Of a stretch of DNA of 64,000 bases, positions 1-10,064 are shown in pieces. The DNA comes from Nectonema munidae. Lineage: Eukaryota; Nematomorpha; Nectonematoida; Nectonematidae. The position numbers and the translations under genes are program-made. Position 1 is the first letter of the stretch. The number at the start of each line of letters is the position of its first letter. Under the pieces are notes generated by a model. That model was not told the DNA's origin, ran no database searches, and saw only the letters and a program-made list of their open reading frames with translations. Location: NCBI GenBank assembly GCA_030549495.1, contig JAUIRK010000903.1:2108001-2172000 (forward strand). The letters are read 5' to 3'.

Positions 1-5
1 CTTCT

Positions 6-460
6 TTAAGCGAAACCCTTGAATTTTCCTTCATTAACTTTAAAAAAAGAAAAAAGTCTTTCCACACTAACTTTTGTTGGAGGAAGAGCTATTATTGTGC
101 TCGACACTTCCCCCAATATTTCAGGGTAACTCTGGATAATTTCGTGTAATTGTAATTTACTTTTAGTTTCATACCTCTCTATTTCGTCCAAGGCCTTGTA
201 GAAGTCTTCTTTAAATTTGTTCAATTTCACATTTGCCGAAGTATTTTTTTCTAATTTCATCTTTTCTAGTTTTTTAAACTTCTTTCGAAAGTTTCACTAT
301 CACTCGAAGATGAGGAGTGGGACTCTATTCCAGAACAAAATGACTGATCTATTAGTTTCTGAACACAAATTCTATGAACATTCTCTGAAGTAGTAAAATA
401 ATGTTTTGAAAAATGGTTCATAAAACAAATTTTGTGGATTAAATTTTCTGATGTGTTCAA
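6..460 (-). pseudogene. hAT transposase C-terminal fragment
   Basis: The minus strand reads an acidic serine/aspartate stretch (SSSSSDSETFE), then a charged helical region with YETKSKLQLHEII, then LPPTKVSVERLFSFFK. The last motif is the classic hAT C-terminal dimerisation signature (LP.T.VSVERLFS). Two open segments (460-266 and 260-6) are in different frames, so this is a decayed copy, and no N-terminal BED finger or DDE core is seen. It runs off the left edge of the window. Identification as hAT is firm from the signature; the subfamily is not resolved. Confidence 0.75.
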
Positions 461-514
461 AAAACAAATTTTATACTAAGAACTAATGAGTTAAATTTAA
501 AACCTACTTCCACT

Positions 515-1115
515 AAATGATTTAAAAATTTGTACCTGATAAATTTTATTATTTCTTCAAATCTTATTCGTTACATATAATCTTTGAAAAATTGCTTACC
601 CCAATTTTGACTCCAGAAGCATCTCAAGGGAATATTTTTTACTCCAATCACTACACGTAAAATACACAATGATAAGAAAGATTCTAATTCTTCAAGAGAA
701 ATCTTCCACTCTCCTTTTGTTCGACAACATTCAGCAATTGTACACTTTTGAATATGGCGTAAAATTTTTTTATCAAAAATGCAACGAAAAGCTGATTTAG
801 CCTGTAAATTTATATTTTGAAAAGCAAAACTAGTTTGACCCAGATGAGCTTTGTAAAGATGTTCAACCTTTGGTAACTTGCACCATCTTTTGATTCAAAA
901 GTCTTTTTGTTTTTGTTTATAACAAATTCGTCATTTTCTTCAGCCATTTGATCATCTTCATTCAAATCATCTATTAACTCATTACTGTATTCAGAAAGGC
1001 TTTCATTTTCAGAAATATAAGACGTTATTTCATCATTATCTGTTTCTTCCGCGTAATCTTTTATATAAATTGAAGACTTTACTGCAGAGAGTCTATTAAG
1101 CTTTGAAAAGGGCAT
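515..1115 (-). pseudogene. piggyBac-like transposase, N-terminal half (fragment)
   Basis: A start at 1115 opens an acidic N-terminal domain (DNDEITSYISENESLSEY..) typical of piggyBac-like transposases. In a shifted frame below about 810, the minus strand reads CTIAECCRTKGEWKISLEEL, then NIPLRCFWSQNWG and RIRFEEIIKFIR. These match the start of the DDE_Tnp_1_7 domain (W..SLEEL..F, K.IPL..FWS..WG, RFEEI.RFIRF). The catalytic Asp residues and the cysteine-rich tail are absent, so only the first part of the protein remains, with at least one frame change. A hAT fragment abuts it on the left. Confidence 0.75.
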
Positions 1116-2289
1116 TTGAAAAGTGATAAAGCAACAAAAACAAAAAACGATGAGAAAAAAGAAATGACGGAAATTATGAAAAGCAAGAGATCTTATAAAT
1201 TTAGGTATGCACTGAATACACTTTATTTTAAAGGATTGCTTGAATATTTGGTCTCCGGTGGTATTTCCAGACCAGTAATCTTGAAAATTGGAAAAAAAAT
1301 TCGCCCCTCAATAATTTTGAGGATGTGCGCCACTGTTTGCGGTATATAGGAAAAAAGAAAAATATTTGAAAATTAAGGATGTTGAAACCTGAATGATCTT
1401 GTACTTGTACAACTTACACGTGCACCAAATTTATCGAGATACTGAATAATAACGCTGTTGTGATAAAATCAATACAAAATATACAAAGAAATGAGAGTGT
1501 GGCGTTTCTGAAAAAGAAGACAAATCAAATTGTAGATCAAAGGCTTATACTTATAGTGGAAAGTGCATTTAAGTGCGTGGCGTGTGAGCAAGGTGAAAGT
1601 ATAATTTAGGTTAGTGGTAATGTTAATTGGTAAGTGGATAAACGTGATAGTGTGAGCTCCAGGACTAAGTTACACCACAAACTCCTATCTTACCTGAAAT
1701 CTTTTGAAAACAGAAAAGGTTCACATACTTTTCAAGTTGCGATATAATCATACTTCATTCAAACCTTTTCATTATTATTTATCTATTTTTACATTTACAG
1801 TGTTATACATTTTATAAAAAATTTTAATATAACAAATTTTTTAAAACAATTTTTGAGTCTTTCTATTATTTATATTTGTTAGTTTTGATGATCATTTTAT
1901 CCGTTGATTATAAAATGATCAAAACTAAAGAAACTAGACGGCAGTTCAAACCTCAAGGAGAGAACCTCAAAAATTCTCAAAGTGGGTTTGGACACACAAA
2001 GTAGAACTGATTAGACTTCAATAGCCAAAACCAGTCTTTCACAGCGCGGACGGTTACTGATGATGATCGATACAAGATAACTTACAATTTTCATTTAGGC
2101 AAGAGGGGAGAGGGGGGAATTTCTCCCTAGTGGAAAATTTGAGGCTTTAAAGGGAAAAATAATTAGACTGCTATAATTCTCAAATAAGCTGTTATTTAAA
2201 AAAAAATTTGTTTACAAACGATTAAATTGGGGCGGTACTTTTCACCCAAATACACTTAGAGAATCTCTCGCTTCAAAAACAATTTCAAA
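1116..2289. other. No gene recognised; AT-rich
   Basis: Short open frames exist but none shows a recognisable family. A near-perfect inverted repeat built on TTTTGATGATCATTTTAT and ATAAAATGATCAAAACTA occurs around 1881-1928. I see no rRNA, tRNA or exon with convincing splice sites. Confidence 0.4.
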
Positions 2290-3440
2290 GAATCTTCATT
2301 TTGATTTGTCTGTTATCATAAGCATTGTTAACTATGTCAAAGAGCTGCTTTGAAAACTCGTTACAATCAAAAATTCAAGAGGAAATATGCTGGGATGAGT
2401 TATGGAATTACGAGAAGAAATAGAGATGTTTTTAAGCAACAATAACAAAGTAGAATTGTTTTCTGCTTTTACTAAAAAAAAAGGATTCTTGGCACGGTTG
2501 GTCCATCTTGCTGATATTTTTGAAATGTTGAATGATCTTGACAAGAAACTGCAATGTCATCAAAGCAATGTGATTGTACACACTGATGTTATTAATGCTT
2601 TTATGGCAAAACTTTAATTTTGGTTAAAACAAATTAAAAGTGGAAAAACATCATCCTTTCGACGTTTAACCCACATTCTTGTTGAGAAAAACATTCAAGA
2701 TTCTTTAAAAGAAGTTATAACTCATCTTAATCATTTGGAAAACGAATTTAAACGATATTTTCCTGATATCGATACTCAAAAAATTTCAATGAAATTGACA
2801 AGAAACCCATTTATATGTCAAGTAGAGGATGTTCCTGAAGACTTGCGAAATGAGTTCCTAAAACTAAAACATGACTCAAGATGGATTTGATGCATAAAAT
2901 CTTCAGGAATTCTGAATAAAAATGCGTAGCGCAGTGGTTCCCAACCTTTTTTAGTTTGCGGCACACTTGGCGAGCCCTTTAAAAATTCCTGGCACCCTTT
3001 GAGGAAAAACTTATTTAAAATTCCCATATTTTTTTATTATAATTTTTTTATTTCTACATCTGCATTGATGCAACAATACCTTATACAGAGATCATATAAA
3101 AAAAATTTATACTGATCCTGCTATCACAGAAAATATAATACAACAAATAGGTAATGTTAAGTTTTAAAGTAGTTGCACAATTTTGGCGGCACCCTTAAAA
3201 AATCTTACGGCACCCTTTAGTGCCGCGGCACACCGGTTGGAAATCACTGGCGTAGCGTATACCCACAACTGAGAACAAACGGATTGAAAATTCTCATTTT
3301 ATTTTCTACAACTCATCTTTGTGAGTCTGGTTTTTCAACTTTACTTGCAATCAAGCCTAAAGCACGAAACCATCTTGAGATAGAATGTGTCATTCGTTGC
3401 CAAAACTTCTGATATTACTACACTAGTGAAGGAAAAGCAA
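2290..3440 (+). pseudogene. hAT transposase, ZBED5/GTF2IRD2-like, C-terminal half, interrupted by a MITE
   Basis: From about 2402 the plus strand reads ELREEIEMFLSNNNKVELF, then a segment ending DIFEMLNDLDKKLQ, the typical middle region of the ZBED5/GTF2IRD2-like hAT proteins (LRDEV..FL ... DI...LN.LN..LQG). After a stop at 2616 the homology continues with HLNHLENEFKRYFPDI and DVPEDLRNEFLKLKHDS. It then jumps across a 318-bp inserted MITE and ends with LILFSTTHLCESGFSTLLAI, the C-terminal hAT signature. Several stops show that it is dead. The likely 3' terminus of the element is the GTTTAAGAACCCCTG at 3609-3623, whose reverse complement is a normal hAT end. The matching left end was not found. 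Confidence 0.8.
2932..3249. mobile_element. Non-autonomous hAT MITE with perfect 8-bp target duplication
   Basis: The left end is CAGTGGTTCCCAACC and the right end reads, reversed and complemented, CAGTGATTTCCAACC, so 13 of 15 terminal bases match. Both flanks carry GCGTAGCG (2924-2931 and 3250-3257), an exact 8-bp duplication as hAT transposition makes. There is no coding capacity. A second subterminal inverted motif is GCGGCAC/GTGCCGC. It sits inside the coding part of an older hAT transposase, so it moved after that copy arrived. No base differs between the flanking duplications, which argues for a fairly young insertion. Confidence 0.92.
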
Positions 3441-3623
3441 CTTTATTTTTCTGAATGATTAATACTCATATTTTTTTTTGCTTTCATATTTTCGATCTGA
3501 CTGTAGTTATTATTCAAACAAATTCATAAAAAAAAATTTGAATATTTTTTATCCACAAGGGGGAACTTTAAATGATTAAGTCATATGGAGGGGAAACAAA
3601 AGGAATACGTTTAAGAACCCCTG

Positions 3624-4215
3624 TTCTAACCTCTCACATACGACTAGAGTTTGTCACAAGATTTCCCGAGACATCAAAGGAGGCTTTTTGATTCTCGAGA
3701 AAATATACACAAGAATCAAGAAAATAATTCCATTTATTTTTAGCGAATCAAAAATGAAGAAATCTAAAGTATGAAAATCCCTTGCAACTTATACAACATC
3801 CATCTTCTAAATGTGAGAGTTTTAAAGAGTAGGTGTTAAAAATGAGTCGTTAAACGGCTTATCTTTTTTGAAAAGTTATTTTTCTTAAAAAGGGAAAACT
3901 AAAATTATTTTGATCTGAAAATGTTGACAGTTGAAATGATCTAAAAAAACCACCGATCCAAAAGTTTTTGTCATTTACGCGCTTCAAAAATACCTCATCT
4001 GTAAATGCCTCACCCTTCTTGAATAAAAAACTCGTCAAAATCATCAACATGTCAAGTTCGAGTGTTAAATAGCTGTATTGATTCTGAATTTGAAAAAGAG
4101 CCCTTTTGTTTGAAGCAAAATATAAATCTGAATCTGCTGTCAAAATTAACTTGATCAGCAAGAAAAGCATCACCCATTCTTAAAAACTTAGCTCAAAAAG
4201 GATATTGAAAGTAAC
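3624..4215. other. No gene recognised
   Basis: A 104-codon minus-strand open frame (3859-4173) is present, but it has no recognisable motif, is rich in F, L and K as expected by chance in this composition, and has no supporting splice or poly(A) context. I treat it as a chance ORF. Confidence 0.35.
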
Positions 4216-4353
4216 TCAACCCATTAAGTACCATAGAAATCAGACGATATTTAAAAAAACGCAGACGATTTATATTCCAAGTCATTGAAAAAAGCAGACG
4301 AAGATGAAATTACTTATGTTCCCAAATGGGAACATTGGGGCTTAATGGGTTAA
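4216..4353 (+). mobile_element. TTAA-type MITE, subfamily P1 (copy a)
   Basis: This 138-bp unit has terminal inverted repeats CCCATTAAG...CTTAATGGG, flanked by TCAA on the left and TTAA on the right, the target signature of piggyBac-class elements. Internally it has AATCAGACGATAT, then ACGCAGACGATTT, then a near-palindrome GTTCCCAAATGGGAAC at 4318-4333. A second copy at 57840-57977 differs at only three positions. It has no coding capacity. Mobilisation by a piggyBac-like transposase is inferred from the TTAA ends. Confidence 0.88.
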
Positions 4354-4959
4354 TCGCAAAATTTTTCATGGAAAAAAATTAACAGTAAAAAACATGAAGT
4401 GGTCTATTACCATCCCCCTTCCTCAAAATTGTATTACATTTTTTTTCTATTAATCTTCACCACACTTAGGTAATGCTGACCTCAAAAATGACCAGGCAAT
4501 TAAAATAATAAGCATACATTTTCAAGCAAAAAATCTTCTGACAATATCAAAATATATATTGAGTAATCACGCACTTTTTACAAATGCTGACTTTCTTCTT
4601 TTTTTATGACTATACAGCAATACCGATCATTTGAGCATACGGAAATCAATATAATAGTTTGGTAAATTGTGCTATGGACGATAATAAGTATTGCAAATAA
4701 GTTGATAGGATTGAAGTGTTGTGATGTGTCAAGGATATTGTAGTGCTTGCTACAATCAAAATATTATATAAAGTCATAAACTCATTCACCGACTTTGTGA
4801 TCTCTCACTCACCATTTGAAACACCTCAAATCTTTTCACAAGTTTTCCCACCTTCTATGGGTCCACAAGGGCAACTTTGGAAAGCATTGATCTAAACTAG
4901 TGATGTACGGATAAATCCTTATCGGCAAATTTTTTAATCAGAGGCGCACATCCTTAAAA
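4354..4959. other. No gene recognised
   Basis: This AT-rich DNA shows no recognisable exon, RNA gene or repeat end. Confidence 0.35.
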
Positions 4960-5065
4960 TTAGAGGAGGGGGTTGTAACTTTTTTTTTCCAATGAACACA
5001 CCACCATTATGTCCAGACATTACACTTTCACTCTGAGCTCCCAATCCCACCATAACTGTGGATAA
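4960..5065 (-). mobile_element. hAT terminus fragment (CAGGGGCGCACATCC-type end)
   Basis: CAGAGGCGCACATCCTTAAAA at about 4969 is a variant of the terminus CAGGGGCGCACATCC seen at 40973 and, inverted, at 33239-33252. The following bases (about 4990-5065) match, in reverse complement, 20408-20475 at the N-terminal side of the minus-strand hAT copy there. The fragment is therefore the 5' end of the same hAT family, with the coding part missing. Confidence 0.65.
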
Positions 5066-5149
5066 CTATAGGATCAAATCAAATTACCTTGTCTGTAATT
5101 GTAATCACATCACTACCCTCTAGCTTAAAAAGAAATTAGGGTTTGAAAA

Positions 5150-6060
5150 TGCAAAATAAATTAGTTATGTATTACTGAAAAATATCTCCAAATATATTCA
5201 TACATATTTAAAAAAAAAGTATATATATTTTTTAATACTAAATCGACAATGTAAATTTCATTTCTGGACTAAATTTTTACGATTAGAATATAAGAACCTG
5301 TGCAATTATCGATCAAATTTGGCATTTCTGAAATCTAAGGCTGTGTGTATTTGATTTTAATTAATTATTGTTATAGAGTTTATAATTAGATAAAAATATG
5401 TCTTACGAATTCAGCTTTTACTGATTTATTATACTAAACAATTATTGAAATAACAATTAATCAAAACTTGAATGAAGGAGCGCTTTTGGCTTTCTTATTA
5501 TTTTGATATTATATGATGATTGAAGATAGTTACGCCAGGTATGAGGAGTTGGTTTGAAAATAATATGTTGTAATTAGTGAAATGACGAGTGCATAGCGGA
5601 ACACGTTTGATGAGTTGAATCCGGGTTAATAGGATAATGTATGATGATTGATGATAATTGCATATGATATAATGAAAATATTTATCTGAAGAGTTAATTA
5701 GTAAAATATTGTATGATGGTTGAAGATAATTACTTCAGGTATTTTTTAAGTGTAATGGATTGTTCAAAGGAGGATTTTAAAAACCGAAAAATGTGAATAA
5801 AAATATGAATATTTTTTAAGAGTAATGTAAATCGACTAGGCTTCATTTCTGTACTCTATTTTGGTTATAATACAGTTAAAAAATACCTGAAAGTGTCAAT
5901 TGTATTAATGATGTATGCGTGAAAATGTGTTTTTTTCAATAAATAATGTCAAATTTTATCTGAAAATTGTTATATATTGATTATATAGTACAAATATAAT
6001 TTTTTTTTATTATAGCTTATAATTATAATACTTTCTTCGATCATTTGAGTATGAAATATT
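5150..6060. repeat. Degenerate AT-rich tandem repeats
   Basis: Around 5150-5340 the sequence follows the same monomer type as the arrays at 40440-40920 and 46880-47960 (AATTTCATTTCTGGACT..., ATCAAATTTGGCATTTCT). Between about 5500 and 5760, TATGATGATTGAAGATAGTTAC and relatives recur three times (5512, 5640, 5712). These look like weathered tandem repeats. No coding signal is seen. Confidence 0.5.
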
Positions 6061-7020
6061 TATTTAAAAAAAAATATTCTTTTAAAGATTAGTATGAGAA
6101 AGGCTAGTTGGGATAAAGGCCACGCCCTCATCATGGGCAAATGGAGGATGATCAAGATGATTAGTATAAGAGAAGAAGCGACATGAAACCAAATTGAAAA
6201 AAAAACATGTGATCAAAAGAAATAGCTTTAAAAAAAAGCACGTATCCAACTAAATAGATCTATCATGTTCCAATGAACTAAGAAGTGGTGTATTGATTAA
6301 ATATTGCGGGCTTCAAAAAAGATTTTGAGCGTCTAAAAGAAGTTCCTCTTTTGCAAAATGAAAAATTGCTAAACCTATGACTTATCAGCTAAGATACAAT
6401 TATCATTTCACTTAGATAGTAGGAAATCTAAAAATTTTGAATACGTCATAGTTAAAAAAAATGTCACAGATGCCAATATGTAAAGATTTAGTCAATTTTA
6501 AATTTAAATTGAATTTATCAATCTTTTTCCTTTGTATGAATGAGTCTTTTAGATGAAGAATGTGGACAACTTTTTGTAAGTTTTGAAATGGGCTTGGTTG
6601 ACAAATATTAAGATACAAGATACTGATAAAAAGCACACGATCATAAAGAAGATTCTTTAATCAGAATACTTTGAGAACGGAAAAAACTGTTCAAAATAAA
6701 TCTTTAAAAAATTTTTTCGATGACAGATTGCAGAAAAAATTTCTAATTAAAAAAGAGCTACCATGAAAGGTTCACCATAGAATCAACAGTAAAATTACAC
6801 ACTGTATAAAGTATAGAAGAAATGATATAAGACTATCAGCCAAAACGTAAATTTGCAGCCAAAATGATGGAGTTCCTCCTATCGAGATGCCTAATTTACT
6901 GACAAATGAAATATTTTGACTGAATTAAACACAGAAAGTTGGTTTATTAAATAAATAAAGAAAATTAAATAATTTATTTGCAAGTTTATATATTTGACAT
7001 TAATTTACAGGTTTAATCTA
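6061..7020. other. No gene recognised
   Basis: Nothing with a recognisable protein motif, RNA fold or transposon end is visible in this AT-rich stretch. Confidence 0.35.
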
Positions 7021-7420
7021 TTTTTTTGCCACATTTAATAAATTTTCATAAAAAATGGGCATCACCACTAAATTGGGCATACTTAAAAATGGTATATAGG
7101 TGTAAAAAACTTTTTATAAGAATAAAAAAATTTAATTTTGACATGGGCTGCCATATTTAAACCATTTTTTGAGAGATTTGACTGAATTTCATTTAAAAAA
7201 TGAATCTCACCAGTAAACTCAGCATACTCGAAAATGAGTGTGTGTAAAAAAGTTTTTATAAGTATTTCAATAAAATTTTAATTTTGACATGAATAGTTAA
7301 ATTAAAATGATTTTATGTCAACTTTGATTAGTTTTCATAAAAAAATGAGCAGCATCACTAAATTCAGCATACTTGAAAATGAGTATATATGTGTAAAAAA
7401 TTTTATAAAAAATTTGCCCA
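7021..7420 (+). repeat. Short tandem array related to the 49.4-50.5 kb satellite
   Basis: Three copies of a ~140-150-bp unit are visible, each containing an AAAAATGRGCATCACYA-like segment, then CAGCATACTTGAAAATGAG or a variant, then GTGTAAAAAA and TTTTATAA. The same order of motifs (GTTCAGCACACTTGAAAATG, TATATGTGTAAAAAA, CTTTGTATAA) defines the larger array at 49420-50540. The copies here are more diverged, so this looks like an older outlier of the same satellite-like family. Confidence 0.7.
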
Positions 7421-7431
7421 TTACTAATAGA

Positions 7432-7539
7432 TAAACCCTCTGAGGACCAGTCTCACAAGAAATTATTGTTTGCTTTCAATAAAATTCCATTTAAATGAAA
7501 GCAGATTAATTTTCAAAAATCTAGGGCTCAATGGGTTAA
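7432..7539. mobile_element. TTAA-type MITE, subfamily P3
   Basis: The left end is AAACCCTCTGAGGACCAGT and the right end GGGCTCAATGGGTTAA. The right flank is the TTAA expected of piggyBac-class insertions; the left flank has decayed. The end sequence ACCCTYTGAGGACYAGT recurs at 22507. It is 108 bp long, non-coding, and older or more diverged than the P1 copies. Confidence 0.6.
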
Positions 7540-8378
7540 ATTAGCCTCCAAAAATTTACTAAAAGATTTTAAAAAAAAATTTAATAAGAATCATGGACAG
7601 ATTAGGAACATATATAGTATGCAATAAAAATTTAAATACTAAGAAAATATTAACGAAAACTTACGAGAATCTTTCATTCTGAATTTTAAGAGGATGTAAA
7701 AGACTATATTTTTTATCATCGACGTGATTAATTTTACATAGGGAATTTTCATCACTAGAGCATTTTTGGAAAGATTTTTGATGATATATATAATTTGTCT
7801 TAAGGGCGTTATTTGAAAACATTAAATCAAGATAGGATAGATTAGAAAGAGTTGCGCAATTAAGATTTAAGTACCGTTCAAAAATTTCTTCCAATGTCAG
7901 CAGTTTATTCTTTGTATCATATTTAGAAAAAATATTTTTAGAGAGAGTAAGATAATTTAACTCACTCAATGTTTTCTCAACTACAGGTCTATAAGTTTCA
8001 TGATGCTCCTCTACTAGAGTATTTGGAACAAATTTACATGATGATGGCATCATAAGAAAAACTCTTTGAATAATACTATAGATGGAATTTTACTCCAAAA
8101 ATAATATATGTCCATTTTAGGAATTAGAATGAATAGTAATAAAAAAATAGATTTTGAAAAAAAATGTTTTCTTTATTATGGTATGACAAGAATTTGATAG
8201 TTTATAGTACTATTTACTTTAAAACTATATAACTAAAAATCTAACTTGTATATTTTTAATAAGTTAAAGTAAGGAAACATCATAAATTTAATAAAAATTA
8301 TGAAAGTAGAAATAAAAATTAATACTTTTTGGTTATTTGAAGTTATCGTAAATTCTCTAAAAAATTTTTAATAAATAG
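7540..8378. other. No gene recognised
   Basis: A 130-codon minus-strand open frame (7661-8053) is the longest frame here. It has no motif that I recognise, and no BED, DDE or zinc-ribbon pattern. It could be a remnant of a host exon or chance; no splice structure supports it. Confidence 0.3.
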
Positions 8379-10064
8379 TAAAACCTATATAATGGCAATT
8401 ACTAACAAAGAATGAATTGTAACCTCTTTTCAATATGAAAAATACGGTCTTCAAGAATAAAACAAATAAAAATTTAATTGTACACAACATAAACAATAGA
8501 AACTTATCCATAAATGTTGACCTTTTATGTGACATTTTGTATGAAACTACAGGTACTTTAGCAAGTGGCGTGGCTACTAACTCAATGAGAATTAAGGGGG
8601 TTGTTGATGCTGCTTCTTTGCACTGACATGCAAACATCAATATAGGGTTTTATCCTTAGCTTCGATTCTGAAGTTCTTAAGCCTTTCTTTGCAATATTGC
8701 AAGACGCTCAAGCGTAAGGCCAACCTTCTCCTCTAACTCACCCCGTTGTTCCTCTTTCTCTTCCTCACATGCTGACTTGGTCAGCTCATAAATGTCTTCG
8801 TCTAACAATGATTGATTTTGCACATTGAGTTGATCAAGGACGTCTTCGACAATCATATCATTAAAACCTTCTCCACCCAGTAATTGTATCAGATTAAAAA
8901 TTTTATCAACTGCAAAATATCATCCGGAGAGAAACCCATTAAATCTTGCGTCACTTCTGGCCACAATTTTTTCAAAAACAAATTTAAAATCTCCTTCTTC
9001 ATGTCGTTCTTTTGAACATTTTTCAGACACGATGCAATGGTGTAATCATGCCAGTACCCCTTTAGCGAAAAGTCTTCATTCACATCCATTGCTTCAACGA
9101 GGCTTTGCAGAGAATTTCTTTTATAAAGCGCCTTAAAAGCGCAAATAACGCCTTGATCTATTGGCTGAATGAGTAATGTCGTTTTCAGTGGCAAGGACTC
9201 TAATGGATCCGATCATGTGTTATGTCAACAGAATGGCCTCTATCATTATCCATCAACAGAATTACTTTGAACTCAAGGCTTTTCTCTGTCAAATCAACCT
9301 TAACCTTGGACTAATGAAGTCCATCGTAAGAATTTTCGTAATCCACGTCTTAGGATTATTCAAATAATGCACAGACAACATGTTTTTTTGTTCTTTAGAG
9401 CTCTTACTTTTTTAACTAATAAATAAGTCCTGGCTTCAGCATCTTTTCGAGCCTTAAAATCCGTTCCTTGTCATTAAGAAACCGCAAGATGGCATCTTCT
9501 TCCAAAACAAGCCCGTTTCATCAATATTGAAAACTTGCTCTGGTAGATAGCCCTTTTCTTAAATTAATTAATGCCCTTGAAGGTGTTGTTCAGTAAGTTA
9601 TCGGCCGTTGTTTTATCCGCATAGGCAGCCTCTCTATTTAGACCTACGTTCTTGAATCCATAGCGCTTCTTGTGAACCCTTGCTGGCAATGAACCCGATT
9701 GTTTGTTAGGAGAAACAGTCGATGGTCGTGGTTCATTTTCATCGTAATTGTCATGCTATTCTTGGTCACTGATATCCTGGTTCTCCATTTATTCTGCCAT
9801 TTCGTGACCTTAGTTCTTAGTCTCCAAGGAAATGTTTTTTTTCTACGGTAATCATTAATCCACAAGACTAATATAACTTCCATCTTAACGATTGACTTAT
9901 TAAGAGGAGTCAGGATCCTTTTCGTCGTCTTGTTGAAAGTCAATTTTGAAATAGATCTGATGTTCTTCTCTTCCTTCTTGATGTAACGAAGCGTTAATTC
10001 TATAATGACGGCCAACCGCAGCAAATAATCTCCCTTTCTTAAGTATGTCGAGAAGCTCATTTTT
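8379..10064 (-). pseudogene. Tigger/pogo (DDE_1) transposase, decayed full-length copy
   Basis: On the minus strand an N-terminal part with TLRYIKKEEKNIRSISK and MEVILVLWINDYRRKK (CENP-B/Tigger helix region) is followed by GFKNVGLNREAAYADKTTAD and EQVFNIDETGLFWKKMPSCG, which carries the first catalytic Asp (FN.DETGLFWK). Next come LLMDNDRGHSVDITHD, matching the Tigger second-Asp block, and TTLLIQPIDQGVICAFKALY, the hallmark LIQPMDQGVI. A C-terminal acidic tail ends near 8690. The frame changes several times, so the copy is dead. AGTAAAACCTATATAATGG at about 8380 resembles the pogo-type terminus seen at 32358 and probably marks the 3' end. Confidence 0.88.

Noticed and set aside
3859-4173. 104-codon minus-strand ORF
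   Set aside because: Composition is dominated by F, L, K as in random AT-rich DNA, and no family match was recognised.
7661-8053. 130-codon minus-strand ORF as a host gene
   Set aside because: No recognisable motif, no splice or poly(A) context, and long open frames of this size are expected occasionally by chance in 64 kb.
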